A stretch of DNA of 64,000 bases from Erpobdella octoculata (taxonomy: Eukaryota > Annelida > Clitellata > Hirudinida > Erpobdellidae), in assembly GCA_963978895.1 (NCBI GenBank), contig OZ022244.1, forward strand, positions 26,834,898 to 26,898,897, read 5' to 3'. Below the pieces are notes generated by a model. The model had not been told where the DNA came from, did not search any database, and saw only the letters and a list, made by a program, of their open reading frames with translations. The translations under genes were made by a program, and so were the position numbers. The first letter of the stretch is position 1. Every line of letters starts with the position of its first letter. Positions 34,001 to 49,000 of the stretch are shown one piece after another.

Positions 34001-37000
34001 CAAGTGTTCCATAGTGTCACTGGGACTCTGTTGTCATCAAGGTCAGCGAATGAGTCCAGACTCACCTTGAAAGAGGTGATCATGACAACGATTAGACGTA
34101 CGAAGGCGAATATCATTACCACGAAGAAGATATTGAATGTATAATGAACTGGTGATGATATATTAGTTATAACATAATTATTGTAAAAGTGAAAGTTCCT
34201 ATAAAATAATTAATGATCAAATAATATAGAACCAACCTCAAAGACATCACCGGCAAATTTTTTTAGCATTTCCACAATGCTGTCAGAAAATGTAGAGCTG
34301 TCGAAAAAAAGATTACAAATCGGTGTCACGGCGATCATCATCATCATAAACATCGACCACACCGAATGATCACAATCACGACCACCTACCTGTTGAAATC
34401 CACCATATAATCGAAGATGTATTGAAACCTCTGCGCCACTCCTTCGGCCATCATCTTCGTCACGGTCGACAGCGGACACGGGACGAAGAAGAACGAATCT
34501 TCTGCAACGTAAATAATCATAACGCTATATACCTTTTTTTTACAAATCCAGCTGCCATCGCATCGTACTTACCTCTCGACTCCCGATCCATCTCCTGCTT
34601 GATACTGTTCTCGACCGTCTTCAGTATCCCGTCAAGCCATTCGTCCACCGAGAGGTTCACGTTTTTGTCGTCGCTGTCATCAAATCACAAAATGTCACGA
34701 AACGTAAGTTGAAATAATATTTCACAGTCATTCATTTAATACAACTACCGTATACATAAGTCGAAACAATATTTCACACAGTCATTCATTTAATACAATT
34801 ACTATATATAGATATTTCCATTCAAATATAAACACCTACTAATGAACACATAACAAACACAGTGACGGTTATTCAAGGTCTCCTCAGATGTTGATATTCT
34901 TTCTCTCTTATACGGCATGCACACAACTAAATCAATAATTTCGTTCCATTCATCCAAACAGTTTCCTACTCACCTCTCCTTGGAAGCAACCATCGACAGG
35001 GGACTGATGAGAGGCAGAACGGCATTCGAGATCGACTCGCACATCGGACAGAGAAACTCTTTCTTGGAAACGTCGAAAGAGGTGTGAGGCGGGACCCGGA
35101 TCCTCGTTCTGCGGGACTCCCTCTGGACCAGGGCATCAAAAAAACTGCACGGTTGGAATGTAAAAATAGTTTAAGTAAGAAAAGATGAATGATGTACTGC
35201 AAAACAATATCAGCGAAATAAATCGGCGATGACGAACCTCTTCCAACAGTCAGCATGCATGACATGTCCGCAGATCCCAGTGTGAATTCCGTAGGGAAGA
35301 TGAGCTCCCGAGAAGAGAGGATCAACGTCTGATGATATCTTGAAACCCAGTGGAGTACTGCGGTCGGTTGAAAGAACCGTTGACCTATTCAATAACAATG
35401 CTAGCATTAATCAGCTTTCTCAATTGGCACCACTATGAATAAAAATATGATTCATATAATAATTCATAATGATTCCTATAATAAAACCAATCGAATTCAA
35501 TCAATTACTTTTGCATGTAGCAGCAGTACACGAGAGCTTTGTCGTTGTGCATGACGTCCTGATCCTCTTGGCAGAGAATGCAAGTCTGCCTGCAGACGCT
35601 CGCAACTCCGGCACTCCTGTGCAGACCGAGAGCCACCGGTTGTGTCATCACCACATCGCACTCTTGGATAGCACTCCTAGATTGATTCGGCATATTATTG
35701 GGTGTGATAGAGACGTGGTTAAACGAAGGAAAAATATAAGTCTAATAAACAAGTTGAATTGAACATATGAATTTATGATTTTAAATGGAAGTATCAATCA
35801 ATTATTCAATCAAATTTTTATAAAAAAGAGGTTCAACAATTGAATAATAACAAAGTATAATCATCATGAATAAAATGGAAGCATTATCATCATAATTTAA
35901 TTTATTAATTAATTAATTTAATAAATAAACTAACTCATCGACGGAACATTCGTCCATGTTGTTTTCCAAAAACGCGTTCATCGTTGAAGTACTCTCGAAA
36001 AGTTCCTGATTCTCCTGGAAAGAATCGAGAAAGAAAAAATAAATAAATAAAACTGTTCCGCCAGTGATCTTGTTCATAAAAGCAGTACATCACCATATCA
36101 CTATCATCACCATCGGCGCCATCATCATCATCATCATCATCCTCACCATCATCACCACCTTAATGAAATTTCTCTGCATTTTAGCCATTTGAGCCATGAT
36201 CTTTTCTCTCCTCTTCTTCGCCTTGTCGCAAGCCACTTTCTGGTTCTTCTTCGAATCCTTTGCGACCGTGTAGATCCCCGACGAGGATTCTTCCATCTTG
36301 GAATTTCCATCCCTTCCTGCCATTTCTCTTATTCTCTGATCGAATGAATTCATTGGTTGAAATAAAAAGAAATAAAAAGAAGAAATAAAAATAAAAAAGA
36401 AATAAAGAGAAATAAAAAGAATACAAATAAAAAAGAAATAAAGAGAAATAAAAAAAAGTTGAATTTAACAAAACTTTACGTCGAGACGAATTCAAAAAAG
36501 CAGTACGAACCTCGTATACTGTTAGTATGAGTTCGCGTATCGGGTTCTGGGAGAATGTCGCCTGAGAGAGAAGGTTCTCTAAGATCTGATAGATGCTCGG
36601 TGGTGATGAGGCTGTTGTAGTTGGTGGTAGTAGAAATGCAGTTGTTATATTTCAATATTTACAGAACATAAAATTTTAATAAAACATTAGCTCCGCTACT
36701 AAAATTGTATGTAATACTCCAATGATACTATTATCATCACCACTATCACCAACATCATCACCACCAACATCATCACAACCAGCATAATAAATGTTCTAAC
36801 CATCAGTGACTTTTTTAATGAGATCATACGACAGATCACCACTGTCAACTCTCTTTTGTTCTTCATTCAAGGCATACTCCAATAAAAACAGAACCTGATT
36901 AAAAATATAATTAATATAATTACATTATAAATCATAGAATTCAATAATCGTTTAAACGCACATTAAAAAGATTCTTTTTTTTTTTATAAAAATTACACAT

Positions 37001-40000
37001 ACATCAATATCCATGTAATTTGCATAATTTATTTTCAATCATCTATAATGCAACTAAAGTGAAAAAAAAGAAATAAATATTACTTCCTAGAGGCAGAACC
37101 ACAAAAGAAAAGACACAGAGACGAACCAAATTGAAGAAAACAAGAAATAGACAAAGAAACAAAGAGACAAACAAGCAAACAAACACAAAACAACGACAAA
37201 ACTGACCTTTTCGAGTTGCATTTCCGACCACGATTTCGACCACCTGGCAGTAGACCTGCTGAGCACGAGTCTTGCAATGTGAATGAAAACATCGCAGTGA
37301 AGAAGCTGCGGAATGTTCCGGAACATTCCGACGAACTCCGGTAGCGGATTGGTCGGCGGACGAACGGCTGATTGGTCGGATTGAAAAAGATTTAAATTAA
37401 AGGAAAACTGATAATAATTATTTAAATAGAAAATTTATTTTAAAATTGCCACAACACATATAATAGGAATAATTAATAACCTGGAGGTTTATAAATAGCA
37501 AAAACTAATAACCTGTTGAATTTCCTATTCTTTTCAAATATTTTTTTATGTTTTCCTCTGACTGTTGAGAAGAAAAAAAACACAAAAAAACAATTAAATA
37601 ATTTTAAATAGCCAATTTAAAATAACACAAACGAACAAATACAGAGATGCACAAACTTTCACACAAACACATGCACATACAAACACACACACAAATATCA
37701 ACATATCAAACCTTAGCCCTGTTCGACTTGGTATAATGATAGAAGTGCGGATTGTACATTGAATAATATTCTTCCTTCAATTCATAAACTCCTTTCCCGA
37801 GACTTGATGTTGGCTTTCTGTTTAATATTTTTAATAACAAACATCATCATTATAATCATCACCATTATCATCATCATCACCACCACCATGTTCATCATCC
37901 TCCTCATCATCATCATCTTAAATTCAACACATCACTAAAACTACAGTAGTCTTACTTGAATGTAGCAACTTCCTTGACCAACTCCTCTAAGCATTTCTCC
38001 TTTTCAGACTTTAATAAATAAAATAATTAGAAATTCAATAAAATCTTCAATTTCATATTTATGAAAATGAATGTCATAATCACAACCATTTCTCATTATC
38101 ATAATCACAACCTCTGACTTGTTCTACTTACATTGGCAGAATGGAGGATAGATTCGAGCAGTTCACTGTGTGACATCGGTTGTATGCACAAGCTGTGCAC
38201 GACTTCGTACTTTTGAATGTCGCTCAACGTCACCTCCCCCACGCCCACCACGTATCGTTCGCCTGGTTTAATGTCGCACACATAAATTATCAAATTTTTA
38301 ATCAATTTTATTCTCATGAAAGATAAGAACTTGTCATCGATAACAGCTTGATTCTGTTATCAATTGAATAGAAGTTTTTTTTGAGTCAATGTGAAAAAAT
38401 TGTTTAATAAAAAATTTAATAAAATAAATGAAAAAATTAACTAATTTAATATCTCACAGTAGATGGTGATGATCCAGTTGAGGAAAGTTTCAGCAAGACT
38501 GATGACCTGCTTCATAGAATCATCAGGAGTACTCTCCGTGTCGTACTCCGTCCTGTGCGGAAACGAAATAGTGCACGCAAGTTTTAAACGTTCGCAGGGA
38601 ATTGATGGAATTTGAGGCACATTGTATTTCAGGCTTTATACAACTCATCACGTCTACTTTCAATTGCATAAGAAAAAAACTGATACAAATGTACAATATT
38701 GTCTTGATGGTCTTTTTAGACTTGAAAATATAAAAAGTTACTAAGAAACGCCTTTCTGGTTTTACACTTTGGAAACATTTTACGTTATTGAGATAATTTA
38801 AATTGATGCTATGTGTGTGTTTGTATGTAGGCTATTATTGTATTGCAGCTGATACCTCTGGATGTGTGTTTAATGCATCACAAATTTCAGAATAAATTTA
38901 ACATTAGACACTGAGCAATGATTATCTACGACAATATCCTCAGAGTGTTTACAACGTGTTTAGGAGAGAGTTTATCAGAAGTACTGATAAGTAAACTTCC
39001 AACTCGCCTAGAAATCGTAAGACGTATCCTGCTCGCGAGGGAGCATAAATTTTGTCGCAACACGAACACCGCTCTACGTCCGGTACAGATCTTCAGCGAC
39101 CTTTGAATACCAGCCTGCGATCTTCTACAGCCACTGAAAAATACAACGACGAAACTTCGCAAGATCCGTGTTGTAAGAAGCGCATACAGTAAGCAAGCAA
39201 GCTAGCAAGCAAGCATGGTGGACAGACTGAAGGATAGAGAAAGTTTAAATACTTTGTTTAGTATTGCTGTTTGTCACTGCAAGTAACTGCCTGCTCTTCT
39301 ACTAGTGTTTCAGAGAGATAAAAGTTTGACAAAAAATGTCACTTTCTAACCAATTGGTGACCAACGTAAAAAACTAAAAATTGGTACTGGCTGACATATT
39401 CTGACCCGATCCACAAAACAGAGCTATTTATTGTTTGATGAAAGATGATAGAATAAAAGCTTGAAAGTTAGCAACTGATTTTATGCATCCACATTGCTGA
39501 ACCAGGGTGGTCAAGGTTACTTACTTACAAGTAACAAAGATGTCAGCAGTGAATCAAGAAGGTACATAGTGTTCAATAGAACTACCGAAGTTGTCAAGTT
39601 CAGCCTCGCAGCTAGAAAATGGAGTGGTAAACAAAAGTAAGAAGATCCCTTGAAGAAATGATAAAATAATTAATTGCACTGTTTTCTGATTATAGAGAAA
39701 AAGTGAAAAAAGGTGAAGGAAAATATTCAAAAAATCTTCAAGATCACTACGGTGATTACAGTGGTGAACATAGAACTGTCTATATTCATCACACGACTCA
39801 GTGAATTGCAAATGGACTGCATGCAGCTATAACTGAGAAATATCTTTCAGAACAAGATCACATATCAGAATGAGTTGGCAAAACAGATGTAAACAAGCAC
39901 CTACTGATTTAGATCGAATTAAGGCCAGCCTTATTTAAATAACATTACAGTGGTTAATAGAATAGCTTGCCATTATATCATCAACGATGATGATGAATCG

Positions 40001-43000
40001 TGGGAATCCTTGAACAATAGTAAGCTGCATTCAAAAACTAGTTTGCATGCTGAATTTTTTGGACCAATGTAAAAACAGCACGAACTAAAGTTATTAATTA
40101 AATCAGCGATGGTGAATGTATAAAACCAGAAATGTATGCTCATCTTGACATGCCAAATTTAATTTCATGACACCACTAGCTAGTTATATTGAGTACAAAC
40201 AGAGAGAAAGAAAGAGAGAGAGAACGAGTAAAAGTGAGAGAGAATGAGCAAGAAAGAGAGAGAGAGATAGGGGGCTTACTTCGACCAGTTGACCAGTGCA
40301 AAACTATGGAGTAGTTGAAGAAGGAAATCATCGCTCGGTAGAATGGAGGCTGCCACCTGTTGTCATTAAAATAAAGAGAAAAATTAAATAAATAAATAAC
40401 TAAAAAGGCAACTCTTTTAATTTATTTGTAGATAAAAATTAAATTTAAGAAAATAAACAAATAAACAAATAAACAAACAAGTAACCACCTGAAGAAATAG
40501 GACGTCCTTGTCGAACATCGATGATCGGCATTTTATGTTGTGATAAAAATACACCTTAATAATAAAAATTATTAATTATTTTAATAATAAAAAAATAGTT
40601 AAAGATGCAGAATGTTATTTCAAGTATACAGTACTACTATAACATGAAAAAGAAACTAAGTATTTAAACAATAAACTGAGATATAATAAAAATATTTAGT
40701 GATTAATAAAATAAGTATTTAAATTGAAAAAATATTCATTGAACATTGGGTAGAAATCTATAAATAAAAACACGACAAATACCTGACTCTGAAGGGAAAA
40801 TATTTAGTGATTGATTAAATAAATATTTAAATTGAAAAATAATTATTGAATATTGGGTAGAAAACTATAAATAAAAACACGACATATACCTGACTCTGAA
40901 GGGAAAATCCATTTCTTCTCCACATTCCAGCATTGACCTGTGCCACAAAGACAACTGCTCTCAAGCAGGGTTCAAGCAGCTCCTTCACTGATGTCTCTTC
41001 CTGTTAAGACAAGTTACAAATTGAAGAAAAATAGATCATAAAGATATATTAACCACATTAACTATTCCATATTATGTAAGAAAAGTTACAAATTGAAAAA
41101 AAATATACCATAAAAATATATTAACTACATTAATTATTCCATATTATGTAAGAAAAGTTACAAATTGAAAAAAAATATATCATAAAGATATATTAACCAC
41201 ATTAATTATTCCATATTATGTAAGAAAAGTTACAAATTGAAGAAAAATATATCATAAAGATATATAAACCACATTAATCATTCTATTTAAATTTTTTTTA
41301 GAATAATATGATTTAATGAGCTTCTTCCTGTACAATAACAACTGATCAATTTATCTGCCTTATCAAACAATTTAACCATCACCCATCAATTCATTTGAGT
41401 CCCAAACACCAATCAACTTAAGCCGTACACCGCCAACTACATGCTCAACTAAATAAACCAGCCAACAAACCAGTTCGCTAAGACCAGAGAAAAACTCTGC
41501 CATTTGTGGGCCTATAATGCGATTGTGGCATGCCACGAGACTTGCGAGGATACGAGTGAGCGGGCAGTGGATGGAGACGTGGTCCATGGTGAAGTCGAAA
41601 CGAAAACATTCGGAACTGAGTCCGCAGACTGCAATGAAAATATTTGGTTGAAATGAACATATATATGAAATTAACTAATATATATATTTATATGTGTGTT
41701 TACTTGCTACATTAGTACAAATCGGTAAAAATTATAAATATAATTTTACTATAATAAAAAAATAAATGCAACAAATGATTAAATTAATCAAAAATTAAAG
41801 TAACAAACAAAAAACCTAGGAATAATTAACATCATGAATAAATTTAAAAAATTGTAAAATAACCAGCTAATGAAATCATGAATAAATTAATACTCCAACC
41901 AATAAGAATTAAAACTCACTGCTGACACTTTCAACACTCCGTAGTGGATTGGCAAGAGACTTCAAAGTTTCAATGCACATTTTTATGGCTTTCACCAGGA
42001 CAGCCTCCTGTAGTTTTGTTATTTTATTATTTATTTTAAACAATTTATCATATTTATTTAAAACAACAGGCCTAGTGATTTAAGCACAAATAACAATAAC
42101 CATCAAAGACCAACTAAACAACAACCAAACAACAACAACTAAACAACAACCAAACAACAACCTAACAAGAACGAAAGCAACGACTACTAACATCTGAATT
42201 GCACCATTCTACGAAGAGCGAGTAAACTTCAACTAATTTCAACTGGAAATTGAATCCAGTTTCCCATTCCTGCTCGTATTCGATGTGGTTGTCCACCTGC
42301 CTCAGGTTGGCATCCATACCCTGTGAAAGAGAGAGAGACAGATAGAAATACAAAGAGAGATAGAAATACAAAGAGGGGTAGAGATACAAAGAGGGATAGA
42401 AATATAAAGAGGGATAGAGATACAAAGAGGGATAGAAATATAAAGAGATATAGAAATACAAAAAGATATAGAAATATAAGGAGATATAGAAATACAAAGA
42501 GAGATAGAAGTATAAAGAGAAAGAGCACTGAAAGAGAATATTATCAAACCTGCATGAGCTTGAGTATCTCAAGAAAAGATTTGAATCCAGAAAGAAAGTT
42601 GACCCTCAACTCTTCTGTCCATTCGTTCGGCTCAGGGCGAAGCAGGAGGGCATACCTGGAATGTGAGCATTCAACAGTAAATAAATAAAAAAACGAAAAA
42701 ATAAAAAATTATGAAAATATAATTAATAAATTAAGTAAGTAAGATGAAATATCAAAAAAATAAAATAAAAAAGGGAGAAAAATTAAATTATAAAGGTTAC
42801 AATTATTTACAGTTAAGAAAAAAATGATATGGAAATGAACTCACTTGAGGTCGTATATGACATAATAACATCGAATGAATCGAGCATTTGATTCTTGTCC
42901 TTCGAAGCTCATAACACCTTTGTCTTAGAAAAATAAGTAAAAACATTATCACTGAAAGTCTAAGAAGAATAAAGAGAAAATTATAAAAACTTTTATCATT

Positions 43001-46000
43001 GAATTATTAAAAACACAGCTGGATGATCGAAATAAAATTATAAGTTTAAAAACTCAACCGACCGTTAACCCTCTTTTCGCACTCGGAAAGAAGAGAATCG
43101 AGTATGACCTTGAGTAGGTCATGATCAGTAATCAGCATGCGGGCCTAACAGATGTAACAAGTGACCAAGATTAACAAATTAATTTAGATTATTTATACGA
43201 ATGATCACAACATGCATAAAATCATAATTTATATATAACATCATTATCATTACTGCCACTCTCTTCAAAACAACTATAATTACAATCACACATGGGTTCA
43301 TCTAATTGCAATCATTATAATTATATTATCATCATCATCATCTATTTTTAAAACATCACATATCCACCTTTGCATCAAATCAAATCAAACCGAACCTCCC
43401 CAATTTCTTTTAATTCCTCCCTACTCACCCACCCACCCCCCAAAACCAGTGCTGTTCAGATGATTGACAGTTCAAAAGTGAAGTAAACAAAAAGTCAAAA
43501 ACAATCATAGCAAGTAGAAAATGAAAAAAACTGTGAAAGAGAGATAAGGAAGAAAGAGAGAGGGTAGAGAAAGAGAAGGAGTCACAGAGAAGCATACTGA
43601 CAAATATGCAAACATACCAGGGAGAAGACAGGAAAGATTTGAGTAGAAAGTTTAACGTGGGATATCTTCCTCAAATGAGTGTCCTCCCCGACAAAAGATC
43701 TGGCAAGAACCTTGTAATGCTAGAAAGATATCGGAAAAAAAAGACAAATATTCAGAAACATGTCCGGACGAAGAATTAAATGAAATCAACAATGAAGTAA
43801 TTGTGATAAACAGCTGCTAGCAATTTGTTTGATAGATCTAGAGCAGTCAAGTTTATTTTAGTACATCAGAAAGATGCATTTAAAAAATATAGAACTCTAA
43901 AACATCGAGATTATTATTATTACAACTGAAATGTCTTTAAAAGAATTAATGAAAATCAGAAGTTGATTCTGGAGAGAACCGTAAGGTAGAAATTTGCACA
44001 ATAAATCAGAGATTGCAATAGAAAGAAGGAAAAAGAAGAAAATTTCCATCATCATCATCTGAACACCAGATTCAAAAAAAAAATTGCTCAAGGACCAAGG
44101 ACATGAAAAAGTCCCGATGGATCAACCAAATCTTTTCTTTCCCGGCTGCACCTCACTGCATCATTACCCAACCACGACTATTCAAAGTGTCTATCCAATT
44201 ACCATCGAGGGAACTGTAAAAATCTGCACGCTTTCCGAGGCAACGCTGTAAGAATGCTCGTGGTCATCGCTGACGTGTTCCTTCATCACCTTGTCGTACA
44301 CCTGGAGTGCGGCCGTTCCATAACAAAAGTGTTACAAACGAAAGTGAAAGTCTCGAAAAACCAGACTTGTGTGGACATTATGATTAATTTCTGGCTCAAT
44401 ACATACAAGGAGACCAAAGGAATAAACAGATTTACTAATAATATAATTTATAACAATGAGTTATTTTAAAATTGCATACTTAAAAAAACATTATATTATA
44501 ATATATATCAATTAAAAAAATATAATTGGTCAACTATTTGATAATAGTAAACATTGATAACGTTGAGCTAATTATAAACAATAAAGGAATAAATAGTATG
44601 CCTTTGTGTAGATGATTGAAAACTCTCTCTTTAATTGGGGGTTCATAAAAATTCTGAAAGCCAAAATTAAATTATTTATTTTCAGCTGATACCATATTCA
44701 TTGATGGCTCAGATATAAATAAATAAATAAATAAATAAATAATCTGCTAATATAATATTTATTATTAATTTATAAAATATTATTGATATAATAATAATTT
44801 ATAAAATATTCAGTTCACTATTGATTAATATATTAATTATTTATTTTTGTTGAATTATTTATTATTTACATCTACAAAATCCAATGCAACACTTTTAATT
44901 CTCATAAAAATTCATATAAAACAAGTAAAACAATACAAACGAATTCATTAGAAATAAACAGCAAAATACAAGCAATAATTTATTTATCAACATTCAAAAC
45001 TAACCCTGTCATAAAAAGTTGTCTAGTTTGTATTCTTGCACCTGGAAATAGAAACTTAGAATTTTAAAAGTGAACCTTTAAAAAGTATTTATTTATTTAC
45101 AACCAGAAAATCTAAAATTATAAATTACAAAGCACACTGTAAAAGCTGACTAAAAGACGGATTGGATTAAACTTTACTTCTAAGACCATAAAAGTGACGA
45201 GTTAATATTTAGAATAAAGTAAAAAGAAAACGCCCGTCCCTAGTTTAGTGTATAAAAGTTAAACAATTTTAAAAATAATTATGACAAGAGTCATGGTAAC
45301 AAAGTAACAACGAATAATAAAGATGACTTACTCTTCCACATCTCAACTTCATGGAGCATGCACCTTTCAACGAATGTCATTCCATCACTTACGCTCTTCA
45401 ATCTCAGAGACATCTCCGCATATAAATCTCTCAAGACACCTGGAAAAAATCGTTTTTGTTAAATGAGCCCGTAATTAGTCAACCAATCTGATCACTTAAT
45501 AGACCAGTCAATCACTTGATCATACAACCAATCAATGTATCACGCATAGTTAATTAAATCAATTAATTGAATAATATCTTGTAAATACACTAAACAAACA
45601 TGCATGCAGAATAACTAATTGACTAACTGTAATTTCCAAGCAGCTGTTTAAGCCAAGCAACAGCCTTCAGAGCAAACAGCTGGTGAGCAACAACTTGTGG
45701 GCTCATTATTTTCACCACGAGAGGCACGTTATCCGAACCGAGGTTGTAGAGGCGTCTGGAAGTGGCTTGCTGGTGACGGAAGGTGAGCGGTGTTAAGTTT
45801 TGATAATGATCATAACGACACATCAATAAAAACATATGAAAGAATTATATTCGGACAGCATTTACATCACTTAAAAATGCAGCATCTCGATTGAGCAAAA
45901 AAATGTTTCCTGCACTTTAGTTTTTATATAAAGAAAAACAAGTCAGTCATCATCATCATCATCATGGTCGTCGTCATTATCATCATCATCATCATCACCA

Positions 46001-49000
46001 CCACCATCATCATCACCACCATCATCATCATCACCACCACCACCACCACCACCATCGTCATCATCATCATCATCATACCTCGATGACTCTCTTAACATGT
46101 TCGCATTCCTGACTCGTTCCTATTTTCACTACCGACCTTCCCTGTGCGAATAAATTAAAACTAAATTATTTAAATCGTTCGTTTTTTATTCATTATCAAA
46201 TAGAAAAAAATAAAAAAATATAGAAAAATATCTGATTCAGCATTTTTTTAGCCAATCACAGCATACCTCTCTGTCGACTGTTGTTGCCAAGTCAATGGCC
46301 GTTGTTTGACTGCAATTAATTGCTTTGACTAGGGCAGTTGTCACCTGATTTGCATAAATTATTCACGATTGAAATGCATAAGTTATTTTTCTCCAAAATC
46401 AAAACAAATACTTAAAAAACAAATCTTTAAAAGAAATAAAAGAGAAGATTCCAACTCTCATTTACAAACCTGTTCATAAGTATGAACCTCATCATTGAAT
46501 AACATCGTGACAAAATTTGTCTGGGAAGTCGAAGAGCACTGAAGATCGGGAGGTAAGATCAACGGGTTGGGCCATATGAGAATATCAAGTATGTACTCGG
46601 TGATCGAGTAGAAGAAGACACCAAACCTTTCTCTCATTTCAGAGCTCAATGGGTCATTCGTTGAACCCTGAGAAATACATAATAAATGACAAAAAGTATT
46701 ATATTTTGATTTTTTGTTTAAATAAAATTTATGATATATATATATATAATTCCTCCTTTCAAATGTATTTTAAAATTACATCTACTTATTGGCATCAGCA
46801 TCATCATCATAACCATAAGAGCCAACCTTGTCATACTCATGAACATGTTCAGATTTATGAACGTCACAGAACGGATCTGATTTCCAGGCTTCTGGATCTC
46901 CACAGTCGCAATACCCACCTCCAGAAGATGTTGACATCTGCAGGTTTTTTTTAATTCAAACGATTAGATGGCATAAATTAAACATATTTTCGACAAACTG
47001 ATCAAGTCCACAATAATTCAAGATGAGACGCTTTAACAGTAGCCAAGTATCAATTTGTAAATTTCATTTTTATCAAATTGAAATGAACATATTAATTAAT
47101 ATATATTCTTGTACTGCTTCATTGCATTACGACTCGTCAGCACAGAGAGAACTGATACATCACCTTTATACATAATTTATTCATAAGATTATAACTTATT
47201 CATAAGATTATAACTTATTCATAACTATTTACTATAACTTTTTTATAAGTTATTTATTATAACTTATTCATAACTCTATTTACATTTTATTTGTTATGTG
47301 ATTTAGCATATATTTATCGATAAATGGATGAACAAGCAAAAACTCATCCAACATGAACTAGTTTATATATTAAAATAACTCATAAGGAATTGCTCGCCTT
47401 GTACTTGTGCATCTTATGAGCACTGTTCTGAAAGCATTCAATACAGAGAACACAAGTTGGATCCATGCCACAGTCCCTGAACAAAAATAGACAAACATTA
47501 CAGCTTAATAGGCTCAGTGATATTAATTATATATCTTATAGAATATATATTAAGAATATTAATTAAATATCTTATTACTCCATGATGATCATCAATACGA
47601 CCAACATGCATCTTTCCAAAAAGTCATAACAAGCAACTAAAAAAAGATGCTTGCAAGAAGGCCATTCAGGTAAAATTTGCTAAAAAAATTTGCAATACAA
47701 TATTTAGCATTATTATAAATTTACTTTAACGTGCTCTCTGAAACGAAAAATGTCTCAGAGCACGATACGACGGCACCAAAAAGAAACAGAAACACACATC
47801 AAAAGCAAAGATAATAAACACGTCAAGCCGTAGAAAAGCTCCGCTTTAAAATTAAACAATGATGATGATGATGATATAATTTATTAATATAATTTAATTA
47901 TTATAATTATTTTTTCACCTGCACGAATATGTTGGCTCTCCAAGTTTGAATTCCTTGGCACAAAGTAGAGAAGGTGGTTCTGATTTTTTCAGCTCTTGGT
48001 ATACATCTGTTGGTTCTCCATTACAGACGAACCTGTTGTTTAATCATTTTAAAATTATAGATCAATTCAACTATAGAACCGCATGGGCCTGTTAGCTGGG
48101 TCGGGCCTTGATTTTAGGGTCTTCAAACAAGCCGGACTGAGTTTGAAATCAAACCAGGCCGAGCTTTAAACCAACCTCGGCCGGGACAAACCGAAATTTT
48201 TGAGCCAAGTATAGGGATTTTATGCCTGTAAAAATGAGCTGGGCCCAAATTAGACGGGTCAGACTGGGCCTGAAAATTTGGCTGTACTGTATACACCAAA
48301 CGGTTGAGTCGCTATAATTTCTAATGTTATATAGATAAATCCTTCACTTGTCATGGCCAAAAAATGTCCAACCTGTCAAACAGACTGAATATTAATTTCT
48401 GGCAAAGACGAGTCTCTGCAGCCGGGTCTGGTTCGGCAAGGTTCTTGAAAACAGCTGGCACAAAGTCTGTGAGGTGGCGACGAAGTACGGGGGTGAAGTT
48501 GCCATTCTTGTAACCATCCACGAGTAACTGGTGATTATAAATAACAAAAAGACTTAATTTATGCATCTGGCAAATTTAAGAACTACCAGTAATTATGAGA
48601 ATTTGAAATAAAAAAGTTTTATTTGGATAAAGATGTTAAATTAGAAAAATCTTAAAAAGCTGCTTAGGCTCAAGTTTAGGTAATCATGTACAATAGGTCC
48701 AGTAGTTATTTTCGGTTTTTAATTATTTTTTTAATATAAAATTAATATAATTAGAAACAGAATAAAATTACCAATCGGATGATCCAAATAATGTCTTGAA
48801 AATATAATTAAAGAAGAAGTTAATGACAGAAAACCGCCAGGTAGTAGGAAAAACTAGGTTCATAAACAGTAAAACTAACTAAAGGCGAAGCGAAATGAAA
48901 TGTCAAATAAATTAGTTGTCAAATAAATTTATTGTGCGAGTTTTTATAAAACAATTTAAAAAAAAATTACTTATTTTTAAAAAAAAGTATGAATTAATTT

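Larger units (their letters stand above)
29727..34673 (-). other. ligase exons 37-49: C-terminal cap domain
   Basis: Exons 34673-34573, 34501-34390, 34297-34237, 34065-33978, 33619-33467, 33053-32784, [43 uncertain], 32134-32004, 31684-31579, 30717-30475, 30389-30210, 30128-30027, 29880-29727. Landmarks are [79 protein letters not shown] (zinc knuckle), [20 protein letters not shown] and [12 protein letters not shown]. Exon 42 ends in phase 1 and exon 44 begins in phase 2. The best bridge is a 19-nt microexon at 32661-32643 coding DEPMET. Confidence 0.88.

Noticed and set aside
42162..42688. Frames overlapping ligase exons 17-18
   Set aside because: They are translations of the 18-bp intronic array joined to exon sequence in shadow frames.
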